A stretch of DNA of 64,000 bases from Marasmius tenuissimus (GCA_029532415.1 JAQOTA010000061.1:620001-684000); one strand, 5' to 3'; shown: positions 12,265-23,798, counted from the first letter of the stretch. The notes: generated by a model not told the origin, from the letters alone. Translations and numbers: made by a program.

Positions 12265-13253
12265 CTGGTTTTTGCATGATAGCGTGAACACGCGAAGAAA
12301 ATATTTCGCCTTACGTGACCCGGTCCGACACTCCAGCCGCTGTGGCAACACGGAGATTTGACCTCCGTCGGGATATCCCGCAGTGGCTTTGACCTTCTCT
12401 GACTGGATTGTGTACCATTGAAGCCCACAAGTAGGATTATTTACCCTCTTTTGGAATGCGTCAACTGGCTCAGGCTTAGTGTTGCCAGTGGCTCGGCTCT
12501 AGCCGCAGCTTGAGCAGCTCGGAGCCGGACCGGGCCATAGCCGCTCCGGTAAAACGGCTCACCGAGAGCCATTTTACGAGAGCGGCTCAGAACCGGCTCA
12601 GCCAGCTGGAGCCGCCATGATTTCTTTTTTTTTTTTCATCCCCATCCTTAGACCAGCAGAGGCTCTGAGAAGTATATAGAATGTATATTAGCTCTCATAG
12701 ATCACAGAAAAAAATAAATTTTAGTACAAAAACAGTATTCATACCATTGGATACCCTGGCCTTGGCGTGGGAAAAGCGACCCACCAGTGGGTTGCCACGT
12801 GCAGAGACAGTTGGGCTGGCAACTGGACCCACAGTCACCTCCCAAAAACAATCCTTTCCATGAGAATTAGCCCAAATAAAGTTTATATACTTGTTTTTCA
12901 GTCCTTATAAGTCTTTCAATAAGATATTTTTTTGAACAGCTCGAGCCGCAGCTGAACCGGTCAAAGCGGCTCAAAGAGCCGAGCCGTTCCCTGTCAACGG
13001 CTCCCGGAGCCGCGGCTCGGTTTGAGCTGTGGCTCTTGAGCCGGAGCTGAGCCGAGCCGACCATTGGCAACACTACTCAGGCTTGCCTGGGGTCAGTATT
13101 GTGGATGGAAGTAAGAAAGCTCGCTCGAAGCTCAATCTTGCAGGTCTCTCAAACCAACGGCAGCCCATACTGCCCCACTGGCAGTATGAGCGCTCCAAGG
13201 AGCCCGACGTGAAATAAAAAAATTGCGTGTTCACGATATTATGCAAAACCCAG
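12265..13253. mobile_element. TA-flanked MITE (Tc1/mariner-like) in the last exon of F-box copy 1
   Basis: The left end is CTGGTTTTTGCATGATAGCG and the right end is the complement of CTGGGTTTTGCATAATATCG; both continue with GTGAACACGC and, a little further in, a (T)ACGTGACCCGG-like block on the left. TA flanks both ends (12263-12264 and 13254-13255), the usual Tc1/mariner target duplication. Its own length is about 380 bases, the rest being the nested hAT element. The ends match the element at 62733-63418, so both belong to one family. It has no transposase gene. Removing it together with one TA rejoins the F-box exon in frame. Confidence 0.8.
12477..13075. mobile_element. hAT-type MITE nested in the TA-flanked MITE
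   Basis: The termini are TAGTGTTGCCA and its complement, TGGCAACACTA, fitting the hAT pattern. An exact 8-base target duplication, CTCAGGCT, lies at 12469-12476 and 13076-13083. The subterminal regions are rich in GGCTC/GAGCC repeats able to form long hairpins. It has no transposase. A second family member sits at 39998-40537. Because it lies within the TA-flanked MITE, it is the younger of the two insertions. Its first three bases, read on the minus strand, supply a TAG that ends the open frame running in from the F-box exon. Confidence 0.92.
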
Positions 13254-15880
13254 TAAGTCGTAAAAGGATCAATCCCATGGTTAACCTCACCTTGCCCTTG
13301 TGCCCTGGCCGTATTTCCCTCCCATCTGTCCCACACGACACCATCAGCAGGCCATGCAAAGTGAACACCTGACTCGGTGACCTCACAAGCGTGCATGCGA
13401 AACACCCTTCTGAAAGCCGGAATCGAGAAAGCCTCGATTTGTCCCGCATTGTCGAGGAACTTGGAGATGTCGAAGATAAATGCACCGCTGTCCTATTAAA
13501 GTTCAGGCGGTGAGTTCTTTGACAATGAACTCCCTGGGTGGAGCCCACCTTTGCAACGAGAACCCGACAATGACCGTCGAACGCGAAGGTGGCATGTCTA
13601 GTCCTGAGCATGATTTGTATAGCCTGCTTCGCGAGAAGACTCGTCTTGCCCGGTGGAATCATGGTAAAGTTTCGAACAACGACGAGGGTGAGCTCGGAGT
13701 GTTCCGGGTTCGGTCTTATCGCTCTGACCGCACCAAGTGTCACAAAATGATTCCCACATCTCGATACCCTGACTAGAGGTGATAATAGTCAAACAAGATA
13801 AGTAAGAGTTCTATGAAGCAGGAGATTCGAGAGATACAAACGTTTTCTGGAGTTTGATAAGTTAGTACAAGTTGGGTCTGCAATAATGTCTTGTCTTGAC
13901 AATTCGAACATCTTCAGCCGAGAAATGACCACATCCGATTCGGGTGTAGGATTGCTTACACCGTACTGGGAGCACTTGACCGTCCTATGCGGGTTGTCGT
14001 GGTCATCCATGTTCAGTATGCACTGTCCGTTGGCCCTGTCAAATATACGCACTGATCCAGATTCCCCTGACGTGAGAAAGACATGGTTGGGACTCATGTC
14101 TATCGTCCAGATCTCGCCGAGAGGTGAAAGAGGTATGCTCTCGAGACTGGGATTGACTGTCGTCATGGTATTGGGGGAAAGTGGTAGCCTTTGGACAAGG
14201 TTTCGGGAGGGAATATTGTAGAAGCAGACCTCGTTCTCGTTCAACAAAGTCAGGAGGGTCGGAAACACCATGCGAAAGGCACGTGCTGAGGAGGGATAAG
14301 GAAAGGCTGCGTGGGGGATGAAGTGGCCTCTGGGATAGGTATCCTGGTACGACTTGAAGCACCTGTGCGAAACTTCGATTTGTTGAGGGTGGGGGTATGG
14401 GAATGATTCCTTCTGTACCGGTGAAGGGGGACAAGGGTCAGGTATTGTCGCTAGCTGCCAGACCTCCCTCCATCCAGGTGTGTTCAAAATGAGATATCCG
14501 GATTGGTATTCGATCACATAGGTTTGAGCAACATCCTGAGTGTCAGAGCATTCCGATTATCTGTATTGAATTCTGAGGGAAACACCCAAGTTTGTTTCCA
14601 GAGGACCTTCCCGTCAACCATGTCAATAACTACTAGCCCCGGGTCCTCGCCTCTCACATCTTTCAAACTGATGAGGAGTCCTTCTTTTTCATTGACACGT
14701 ATGCACACGGGCTTGACTCCAGCTGAAGGATAATGTGCGAGATCCAATGGACTGTGTCTACTCCAGTTATCGTTAAGTTGGAACATTCGTTGGCCTGTGT
14801 GGAACGGTAGAGTCAAGTTGGGGTCAGAGGAATAGATGTTATTGAGTAAGGCACTCACAGAAACCCTTCCACTCCCTTTTCATTCCCACCAAGATCTCCT
14901 TTCGCATCTATAACGTGTTCAACTGATCAATCTTGATGGTGTTGCATGGGATAAAACCATGCTGAAAGGCAGCAGAGCGATAGACAGTCGATTTGTTCTT
15001 GGTAATCAAATTCCGAAAGTATCTAGACACCAGTTGGAGGCGGTGAATAGAGGAGATAGGCAGGTAAATAGAGGAGATAGGCAGGTAGAGAAGGATAGAA
15101 AGCACTGTCTCTGCTGGCAGCTTGATGAACATGGGGGTTGACAATGAAGTGGCAACAATGAAACAAAGGAGTGGGCCTGGCCCTTTGCGCGTGAACTTGG
15201 TGTCCCGAATCATTACTCATGCCGTACTGACTTGAAAGCAGTGCACGCCCAAGCACCTTGCAATCCACCAACGTTCACTGATGTGCCAGTAGAAACCATG
15301 GTCTCATTACAGGGTTTCAAACTCAAATAATCTATCTATGGTCTTTTTGCCATTCGTGAATCACCGATATATCGCTCTACTGCTTCCTTTCAAATCTTTA
15401 TTCCGGCGTTTAAACCCTTCTCAGGTCGCACATTACCTGTCCCTTTCTCAAAAACCTTTCCCAACTCTTTCTCATTCACAAATCTCACCAGGGACGAAAA
15501 TGATATCTTGGTTAAGGAGAACCGGGAGTTGAAGGAGATGATGATGAAGTTGGAGGCTGAGATTACGAATTTAAAAGAGATCTGTCTTTTGACCTGTTTA
15601 TTTTCTTTCCACCTGACATCTTACAGGGCCAAAGTTCAATGGCAGGAGTAACATCATTGACAACGCAAGTGCCATCATCAGCGCTAATACTTCCTCGGAT
15701 CGTGAGAAGCAATCGAATACGACCTCTGTATGGCGCATCAACGATTCCACCCTTATCTTCAACGGGGTCCGGCTTGTCGGCTCCCATTCATTCTACTTCT
15801 ACCGCTACACCACCGCGAGCACCTATCTTCACGGGGATAACTTCGACGGGCCTATCTAAATTCACGTTCACGGACATTTT

Positions 15881-15957
15881 GCGGTACGTGAGGTACGTGA
15901 ATCGGTACGTGAATGTACGTGAATTTGGCACTTTGATACGCGAGGTACGTGAATTGA
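15881..15957 (+). repeat. GTACGTGA repeat cluster 1
   Basis: Five or more copies of (G)GTACGTGA(AT), some with one change, in about 75 bases and all in the same orientation. The core contains ACGTGA, an E-box/ABRE-like half, but no role can be read from sequence alone. Confidence 0.85.
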
Positions 15958-16401
15958 TGGCATAGCATAGCCACACTTTCTGTGGGCCAGGAGACAAAGC
16001 CACATTCACTTGATAGCTTGCATATCTGCTTGAATGCAGAGTTCTGCCTCACCTGGGCCGAGCTATATGTAAAGTGCATTGAATTGAATGATTTGCATTG
16101 ACTTCTCGGCATTGTGAAATTCTGGTGCGGCCTTCCTCCCAATACGGAGACATAGGCCAAGCAGTTATGCCAATGATCGTCTTCCCAGCCTGTTTCTACA
16201 ACAGTTATTACAATATGATAAGTGATCTGAGTCTGTCATATGGGCAGAAATAGCGAAGGAGAACAGGGGACATGTCCAAGACCATAACCACAAATCATCA
16301 AGCCCAGTTACGCAAAAGAGTCGCCGGTCGAGGAATGAGTGGCTTTCGCAGTCACTCGGTACTTATAGAGGTCAAGGTTGTCAATAAGTACATCTGAGGG
16401 T

Positions 16402-16558
16402 ATGAACGTGAGTGAACGTGAGGTACGTGAAAGTGTACACGACGAACGTGAAAATGAACGCAAGGTATGTGAATGTGCACGTGAGGTACGTGAATCCGAA
16501 CACGAGGTACGTGAATTCAGCCATTAGGTACGTGACTCAGAATGTGAAGTACGTGAGT
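16402..16558 (+). repeat. GTACGTGA repeat cluster 2
   Basis: About a dozen imperfect copies of the 8-base unit (GAACGTGA, GTACGTGA, GCACGTGA, GTATGTGA) at irregular 10-18 base spacing, in the same orientation as cluster 1, which lies 450 bases upstream. A third cluster lies at 45.66 kb. Confidence 0.85.
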
Positions 16559-17189
16559 CCCAATGGGACTTAAGTGAACTCTAGTGCAAGGAGAGTAACA
16601 GTAATAGGTCACAACTCCCACAAATGTGAGACCGGTAGGTGGCTGACTCGACACTTGTGCGACATGAAGCGGGTGTTGGTCCACAAATACTGTCAAATCA
16701 TTCACAGATCTTGAGGAAGGCTCCCACACCAGGGTTGACGAAGGTGGGGCTAAACCGGGCAGAGGGATTGAGTGAACTTGGGATTCTCGGTCTTTGCTGC
16801 TATACCGCGAGGCCCATGATAAGAGTGGTGAGTTTCCGCTCGACAAACAGCTGGACTGAGTGCCAAAGTACCCTTATAAAACACAGGGACTCAAATGCTG
16901 ACTGGTGAAAATGAGGAGTTCATGTAGTTCCAATATTATAGGGCACAGGAAGTTCACCCCTCCCCGTTATTATGGACTCTTTCTGCGGGGCTCTCGCTTC
17001 TACCCTGTAGCCGCCCCTCCTTTGCGGGCTCCCTTTGGTGGTCTGTTTCTTCCCCGCAGTTGTACATTGACGTGTAGCTCTTCTGTGGGAAGCCTCCATT
17101 TAGTCTCCTGTTTCCAGATATAACATATATATTATACTAATGCTCGGGACAGGACAAACGAGCCCGGGATATGGTGTTGAGAAACACTG

Positions 17190-17900
17190 GTACCAGCCAA
17201 TAATTATTGGGCATATTCTCACCTGTCGTCCAGGTCCTGGGATCCATTGCGCCAATAATTATTGGGCAGGGGATTTGAATTTTCATGTGGGGCAGGCAAT
17301 CCTCTACCCTCGCTCGTCTCGCTCAATACTATTGAATAATCCTCCATATTGTAAAGACCTACACATTCCTGCGTAGCGGAAAGAAAAAAGAGATCATTGT
17401 AAGTGCTAGGGCAAGCGGAATAGCAGGACCGACGGATAGGCGTTCAAGCAACGATGCCCAATCGTAACGGGACACTGGGTCCTATAATTATTGGCCCTCA
17501 TTCTGAAACCTCGCGCCTTTGGGCCAATAATTATTGGGCCCTCAATTTTGGATCCTTGTGCCTTCGGGCCAATAGTTATTGGGCTTCATATCCAAATCCT
17601 TGCGCTCTGGACAATTATCATTTGCCCGGTATACTTACCATCCGAGCTTGTGGATACCGTCAGTATGTCAAGGGCTATCCCCACGCAGCGCGGAGAAAAA
17701 AGCAGAATTCACGGATGGGATTTCTTGCAGCAATGCCCAATTATTATGGAGTGTTGTTCATCTGTCGGCCCCGTCGCCACAAAATTATTGGGCAGTCTGG
17801 CAGTCCCCTACGCTTTCCATTGGGGACTGCCCAATACTTATTGGGTGGCTGGTCATTTTCCTTTGCTTTCTGGTTACTCGCGCCCAATAACTATTGGGAA
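17190..17900 (+). repeat. Palindrome cluster I: CCCAATAATTATTGGGC family
   Basis: Around ten copies of an AT-centred palindrome, near 17197, 17251, 17483, 17523, 17568, 17612 (degenerate), 17736, 17782, 17829 and 17882. Several are spaced by about 45 bases, and the spacers share a second motif, ATCCTTG(T/C)GC. A GC-rich hairpin-like motif followed by an A-tract recurs nearby (about 17370 and 17685). The cluster lies directly upstream of the gene starting at 18101. Confidence 0.9.
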
Positions 17901-18100
17901 GGCTTCCTCAGCCATGGAGCGTGGGCCACCTTAGATTTCGGGTTCCTTCTCGTCTCTCTCCCACGGTTCGTCTTTTCCTCCTCAACCACCAACATCCCTC
18001 GTTGTGCACCGGTGAGCTGCTGTTTCCCATATGTCATCCTGCTTGATTTTGGTCTGTATTCTCTAGTGACTAACCTCACATCTCTCAGAGGTCAATCAAC

Positions 18101-18583
18101 ATGAACATTATCTCCCGATCTAATCTTTTGGGCGGTGTTAACGAATCTGGTGCGTATTCAGCCGTTCCTTTTTACCTTTGGCTCTCAATTGAACTCAATT
18201 GCAAAACCCATAGGTGCCAATCAGACCCCAATGAAACCAGGAAGGCTTACTATCAGTTGGAAAGGAGGAAATACCGACCGCTTGACTGGGGAACCATATA
18301 TCCATGGTATGCTATTGCTTTCTTGTTTTTCATCGCTCCCTTCTGATCCACCTCAGCACTTGTACTGTTGGCTGCTCTTCAAAAGCACTCGGTTGACATA
18401 ACACCCACGTTGAACTACGACTGGACAGCTGCTGCTCTCTATGTGCTCTGTGTTCCCAAATTGCACATTCGTGCCCATTGGCAATTCGCGTACCTTAGAC
18501 ACGTCCAGCCGGACACAAAGGGCTTAGACGGGGAGCAAGTTGAACGAGAATGGTGTAGAGTTAAGGTTTTAGCCAAACTTTAA
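18101..18583 (+). CDS. Uncharacterised small protein, SANT/trihelix-like C-terminal half
   Basis: Three exons join in phase. Exon 1 is MNIISRSNLLGGVNES; after a GTGCGT...CATAG intron the second exon begins ANQTPMKPGRLTISWKGG and continues NTDRLTGEPYIH; after a GTATGC...CTCAG intron the third is LVLLAALQKHSVDITPTLNY, then DWTAAALYVL, ending EQVEREWCRVKVLAKL. The last part, a helix with DW near its middle and a later REW..VK helix, resembles small Myb/SANT-like modules in fungal proteins, but the match is weak. The product is about 120 residues. Palindrome clusters lie on both sides (17.2-17.9 and 18.7-18.9 kb) in opposite orientation. The function is not known. Confidence 0.55.
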
Positions 18584-18710
18584 CCTTACTAGTAGCCTCT
18601 CTCTCATACTGTACACTCACAATCAACCTTTTCGAGCCATTGAATCTCAGACTCTGCATGTGGGTTGGGGTATATGATAGTATCCGGCAAGAATAGAGAA
18701 CTGACTGCCC

Positions 18711-18870
18711 TATTATTATTGGTATGAAGGTGTGACTCTAAGAACAATTCACAGTTGATCGCCCAATAATAATTGGCCCAAAGGTGCGAGGACTCCGAGC
18801 TGAAGGCCCAATAATTATGGGATTGGGTGAGAGGTGAACTGTGATGTAGTCATCCCATAATTTTTGGCCC
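18711..18870 (-). repeat. Palindrome cluster II
   Basis: Four copies of the AT-centred palindrome near 18712, 18762, 18808 and 18853, with the spacer motif GCGAGGACT in the orientation opposite to cluster I. The block CCCAATAATTATGGGATT, then GAGAGGTG, recurs at about 44246-44290 in cluster IV, so the two clusters share ancestry beyond the palindrome itself. It lies between the 3' ends of the genes at 18101-18583 and 19134-22064. Confidence 0.85.
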
Positions 18871-19133
18871 GGGCTAGCTTCTCTTGGCACTATCATTGCT
18901 GTGTCGTCAGTCTCCCACTTGCTTTGACTCAGAACTGAAGGCACAACTGAATCATGGGACACATGCGATATGTGTACAGTACTTTCGAAAGCAGTGGCTG
19001 ATCGTGGCCGGGGAACAATATATACAATTGCAGATCAGATAAAGTTCAAGATGGTGACACAAGGCCGGAAGATAACAAGTGAGATAACGAATGAACAAAA
19101 TGACAAAAGAATTTGAGATACTTCGCTGACAGA

Positions 19134-22064
19134 CTACTTATTCTTCGATCCACCTTTGCTTTTTGGTTTTGCTTCCGAACCCCGGGCCTTTGTTCCTGAG
19201 CCTGCACCCCTCTTTTGACCATTTCCTTTCTTCTCCTTATCTTTCCCTGTCCCTGCACTGTGCTCCTTGATAAAACGAATGGGGGCTCTGGTAGAGCGCT
19301 CTGGCTTACGTGCCGCAATGGTTTCGGTTTCCGGGACCGAAGTCAATACAGAGGTGCATGTCCTGGATGTTGCTGTTTTTGTCTTCTTCGCTTTAACCTC
19401 CTTGCCCTCCTCATCATTGACTTCTACATGACGTTTCCAACTTGTAGCTTTGGTGATCAAGACAGCCGCTTCTGAGGATACCGCAGTTGCCGGGAGAGGT
19501 GGGTTCTCGAGCCTATTCTCCTTGCTGTCGGCAACTGGCTTCAGAACGATGTTCGATGTCTGTAGTGGCAATTCTTCCATAACTGGCAGGGAAGACGGAG
19601 CTGATGAGGGTAAGGGAGCCATTGAGGATAGGGAGGCCGTCGGTGGAGATACAAAATTCGATGTAGGACATGACGCTGCTGCTGGAGATGTCAACGAGGA
19701 GGGAGAGAAGGCTGTTGGCAGAGGAGGTGTGATTGCCATAGACATCGGGACAAGAGAGGTTGCGGTAGGGAACGAAGCCATAGATGGAGCTGACGTAGGG
19801 CAAAAGGCCGATGGCACCGGATTCACAGGGGTAGAACCTAACAGAGCGGAAGATGTGACAGGTGGGGTGACAGGTGGGAAAGTCCATTGATTCCACGACG
19901 AAGACTGTGGGTACGACTGTGATGTGTTGCCGAAGCCGTCACCTGTTACACCTAAATGAATGGTGAATCAGTACTGTCTGAGGTGTGTCTATGCAGACAG
20001 CCCCGAAACACACCAGCAGATTGGAAATTTGGCAGGTCATTGTTCATCGGCGTCATCTGATGAGCTCCAGGTTCAGAGTTGATATACATTGGATTGTCAT
20101 AGGGTAAAGCTGAACGTTTATTAGACTAAGAAAGGATGGGAGTGAATGTGAACTGACCATTTCCAGCGCCAAGATGATACTGGTGGTAGGAGTGCTGTGC
20201 GAGCATATTGGATTCCTGCAGAGAAGCTGTCAATGAAGGCTATCAGTTGGGCCGCAAACAAATTTGACGGTAAGGCACGCACCATTGACATGAGAGCCAT
20301 CTCCCCCACCCATATCTCCAAACATACTGAAGTTGTATGATTGCATCCATGAGTCGTCCCCCTCATTGGTAGGAAGTTGAAGTTCTGGTTGTGGGAAAAC
20401 CGGTGCTGAAGTCGGAATAGACAGATTCATCAAGTCCAATTGGTTTGTAGGTTTGGACCACGATGAAGATGGGTCCTGAGAAGTTGAGCCTAGTGAGGAA
20501 GGTAAAGTTGTGGTTGCTGCTGGGCCAGTGCTGATTGTGCTAGTACCATCTGGAGATGTTGATAGAGGCGTTGTTACTGGTGAGAGAGTTGTTGTAGATT
20601 GAGGTTGACATTGAGCAGGGAATAACGTCAACGTGGCAACGGAGGGATTGGAGGATGCCATAATTGATTTGTTGTCACCTTGAGCGCTTGCTGGTGCCAG
20701 GTCTGACGGTCCAGAGGCTGTGGTGCTGTCCCCATGAGCCGTGTCACCTCCACCTTGGTTCTCGTTCTCAGACTTCTCCATCAATGCAAAAGCCAAGTCA
20801 GCAAGCTGCTCTTTTGAGACCACCCGGGACTTGCGATACTCTCGAGCTAAAATCATGTAAGTTAGACTGAGCTTCACGATCAAGGAATAGTTGGAGAGGC
20901 TCACAGAATGCAGCTTCGCCGTATTGAACACACAAATTAGCAGTGACATCATATGCTACTGGATCAAAGTCACGGATATCGGCCTTCATAACTTGTGTGT
21001 TAGGTATTATCCCGGTGCAGCTGTAGGGGGCTCAAATTCTGACCAAAGATAGTCCATCACACATGACTCACCTCTTCACAGAAAGCTCACCATCACTCAT
21101 CTCGGCATTGGGAGCAAAGATGAAGAGAAGCGCACCACTTCCAAAAAGCTTCACAATGGTGTCTGTAAAACTGGGTAGGATGTCCTTCGCATTCTTCCAG
21201 AGTCTAGTATTGGAAATTGATCAATATCGAGCGGATCAGAAACTTTTGTCGCAAGAACTTACTTGAAGTATGAAAGGGCTGTCCCATTCCAATCGCCACC
21301 TTGTCAGTACTGGTCCAACGCCTCTTGGTGGTCCTCTTCTAGCTCGTTCAGCACCCTCTGCTTGAACCCGTCTGTCTCTGTGTTCCACCTTTCCGCACAG
21401 AACTTGTTTTTACCTGCTATGTTTTCCTTCATGCTGCCTTCACCCGAACCATTTTGATCCGCTTCGCACTTTGCCTTGAAATCATCTCGAAGCTGGGTTT
21501 GGTAGTACTTGTGCTGATAGTACTGGAGTACTGAAGGCTTCCGGGGGGCAGTCGTGGTCATCTTCTTAATCTGGGCGATGAGAGTACTGAGCCCAGTTGG
21601 GTCTTTCTTCTTTGTTGTCCACTGGTTGCGTGTCCAAAACCCGAGTCTCTGAAGGTGACTGGTCAAAATCATAACTTTGACCCTCGAACTGATGCATGTA
21701 CCTTGCGTAAGTCGTGCTTGAACTGCGCCTGGGCCATGATTTCCTTATTCCTTTCATCCATGTCCTCGATTGAGTTCACGTCTCGGAGCACAAACACACT
21801 AGGGTCATCAACCGTCGCAGGGTCCGAGTCTAGATCGAAGGTGCCCCATCGCTCGACAAACTCGTCAACCATCTTGTTGTATGCAGCCTTTGTACATTTT
21901 TCCCACATCGGCCGATACTCTATCATGTGGGATGGTGAGTGATCTAGGCTTGATGCTGTGGTGTGAATAGGAACTAAAGTACTCACTGTTGATGAGCTCG
22001 AGGCGCTCCCCTCCGGGTTGCACCCAGCTTGGTCGTCCGACAGGTTTACCGGTACGCTTTCCCA
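19134..22064 (-). CDS. Uncharacterised multi-exon protein with AT-hook start and basic tail
   Basis: Exon 1 is MGKRTGKPVGRPSWVQPGGE; KPVGRPSWV resembles an AT-hook, suggesting DNA contact. Later exons read YRPMWEKCTKAAYNKMVDEF, VERWGTFDLDSDPATVDD, RKPSVLQYYQHKYYQTQLRD, CAERWNTETDGFKQRVLNEL, then after further introns KLWKNAKDILPSFTDTIVKL, MKADIRDFDPVAYDVTANLC and REYRKSRVVSKEQLADLAFA. A long low-complexity Ser/Thr/Pro region follows (exons about 20230-20860 and 19137-19880). The tail is lysine-rich, with RSTRAPIRFIKE and GQKRGAGSGTKARGSE, ending SKNK at 19134. The overall plan (GRP(P/S)W start, central helical part, disordered basic tail) recurs among unnamed agaricomycete proteins; I know of no function. 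Palindromes lie just upstream of its start (22.12-22.22 kb) and beyond its 3' end. Exon joins in the middle are not all verified. Confidence 0.65.
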
Positions 22065-22117
22065 TGTTTTACTGATTGTGTCTTTGCTGGTAGAGGGTGC
22101 AGTCAATCAAGGAGGAG

Positions 22118-22220
22118 TGGGACCAATAATAATGGGAATAGTAACGAGCCCAATAATATTGGAGAGCACCGATAGTATCCCACTACCAGAATTTGCCATC
22201 AGTTTACTGACCAATAATGG
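22118..22220. repeat. Palindrome cluster III, upstream of the AT-hook gene
   Basis: Three degenerate copies, CCAATAATAATGGG near 22122, CCCAATAATATTGG near 22150 and CCAATAATGG near 22211, lie 55-160 bases upstream of the start codon at 22064. The position fits a promoter, but nothing shows binding. Confidence 0.75.
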
Positions 22221-22279
22221 TTTGTAGGACTCGATCGGCCCTTATGCACAGGCAAAGTTTTCCTTTTGAATCTCAATTT

Positions 22280-23250
22280 TCAATTGATTTTGCCTGATAA
22301 GTCCACTCAGAGCAACGTGACGGGGCTCCATCAAAAGTTTTAATGTCAGGTTCCCTCGTAAAATTGAGATTGCCTGATAAAGTTGCATTCAGGTGAGTAA
22401 TCCACCATTTTTTACCCGATTTCCTAAGTTTGCACTCCAAGACCCAAGTTGACTTCGACTCGGCACATTGCCAGGGTAATGCCGCTTCTAGAGCTTGTTC
22501 ACATCATCCACATTCAACTTACGGCATATTCGGGAAGTCGGACTTGTTTCCAAGAAGTCGTATCCCCGGAGTGAGGTGCATCAAGCCGAACTTGCTTTCA
22601 TTGCTCACAGTGTCACCCAAGGTTTTCTCACATTGCTCCACAAGCAAAGCTCAGAGCTCAATGACAATCCATTGACCCATCAATGTTGAGGGGACTGGTT
22701 TCAAAAACAATCTGTACAGCGAGAATCATCAAGAAGTCGGACAATCTCGAGGAATTTAGTTCAAAGAAGTCGGACTGAGGCGAGTAAGTCCAACTCTTAG
22801 AATGGTCGGTTACTGACAAGCTGATTGCCCGCGATTTTTGAGGGAACTAACCTCAAAGAGATGGTCCATGCCAGCGAATCACAAAGAAGTCGGACCATTC
22901 CCAAGTAATTTAGTTCAAAGAAGTCAGACTGAGGCGAGTAAGTCCGACTCTTTGCAACGAATTCACAGATGCATTGATGTCCGGCAGGTTGTGAGAAGTT
23001 GGTTTCTGACCGACTGAGGGCCTCAGTGCCATCGTATTGTCAGTATTTTGTATTATAGCACAAGACCTCACCACCAGACAAATGAAAAATCAATTTTCAT
23101 AGATGAAAGGGAACTCAGCTCGGGCTGAAGGAATCAGGATCAATCCACGAGGTGTCATCTTCTAAAAAGGCGGACTCGGGATTAGTCCGCAAGGTGTTAT
23201 CTTCCAAGAAGTCGGGCTGCAGGCGGGTAGGTTGACGACCATTACCCTGA
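22280..23250. repeat. Interspersed AAGAAGTCGGAC repeats; no gene
   Basis: A unit containing (C/A)AAAGAAGTCGGAC and GAGGCGAGTAAGTCC recurs at about 22547, 22730-22800, 22885-22950, 23165 and 23205, in part as a roughly 155-base tandem duplication. A second motif, TTGCCTGATAA(G/A), occurs at about 22290 and 22370. No coding potential is evident. The copia element starts at the right edge. Confidence 0.7.
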
Positions 23251-23254
23251 ATAT

Positions 23255-23764
23255 TGATGAGCCAGCATAGTTAAAGTGCACAGTGGGTATAACGAAGTAA
23301 ACCTCACATGGGTAATACACAGAGTGGTCTTGAGATGCTTGAGAAGAGATGATAATTGAGTAGATTGTCCTAAGGCTTAAGGCCTTTTGTCCAGTCTTTT
23401 ATACATAAGTTTCTGGTACATGTAATGAGTATTACACTAACTGAAACTTCTACTAGAAGTAGGTATTCGGCCCTAAAGGCGTAAAAGACATTAGTACTGT
23501 GTAAGTACTTCTACCATGAATGGTAGTATGCTTGGTGAGCATAGTCGTGTTTGCCTCATGTATTGAAGGCTCTACTTATGCTATTGGATAGCGACTGTCT
23601 ATAGTGTCATATATGATGAAACTAGATGTACGTAGTAAGGTACGTAGACAGAGACGTAGTACTTGCATGAGAACGCAAGTGTTCTAGAGGCGTAGCTCTA
23701 TAAATAGTGTGACGCGTAAACAACACGTCAACAGTGTATCACATGATTTCCATCATGTTCAACA
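23255..23764 (-). repeat. 3' LTR of copia 1
   Basis: A 510-base copy. It lacks an 8-base stretch present in the other LTR (near 31968) but is otherwise nearly identical. Solo LTRs of the same or a sister family lie at 38216-38740 and 41438-41893. Confidence 0.95.
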
Positions 23765-23798
23765 CTCCCCTCACTAAGTTCATCATGCGATCATGGAA

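Larger units (their letters stand above)
12208..15190 (-). pseudogene. F-box / beta-propeller-like protein, copy 1 (interrupted)
   Basis: F-box proteins recruit targets to SCF ubiquitin ligases; the substrate here is unknown. The F-box lies at about 15000-15140: FIKLPAETVLSILLYLPI, then LVSRYFRNLITKNKSTVY. A 7-residue repeat, LPISSIY then LPISSIH, falls inside it. A TAG at 14908-14910 ends this exon's frame where copy 2 reads LRMRREIF. The later exons remain readable: YIRV-like segments, VIEYQSGYLILNTPGWREVW, FPTLLTLLNENEVCFYNIPS, WTIDMSPNHVFLTSGESGSV and RIFDRANGQC (WD-like), and IQIMLRTRHATFAFDGHCRV. The last exon reads CEVTESGVHFAWPADGV and is then split by a MITE at 12265-13253. Beyond it the frame resumes as VYGVDFVRSMGEATVPE and stops at 12208, matching ICGVDFAIWEGS at the end of copy 2. 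Likely a pseudogene. Confidence 0.8.
15270..16900. other. No confident gene; two clusters of GTACGTGA repeats
   Basis: Open frames such as 15639-15965 (+) and 16517-16846 (-) exist, but their peptides partly come from the repeats (RYV, NRYVNV) and resemble nothing I know. I do not call a gene. The repeats are listed separately. Confidence 0.5.

Noticed and set aside
13073..13405. A C-terminal exon ending STILTPGKPE for F-box copy 1
   Set aside because: Most of it (left of 13255) is MITE sequence and its stop lies in the hAT terminus; the true end matches copy 2 and lies beyond both inserts.
17190..17900. CRISPR-like array
   Set aside because: Repeat copies are degenerate palindromes, spacing is irregular, spacers are themselves similar, and this is a eukaryotic genome.
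17454..18104. A 216-codon gene with repeated PIIIG or NNYW residues
   Set aside because: The repeats are the DNA palindromes read in different frames; overlapping frames are equally long and show the same pattern, so the signal is at the DNA level.
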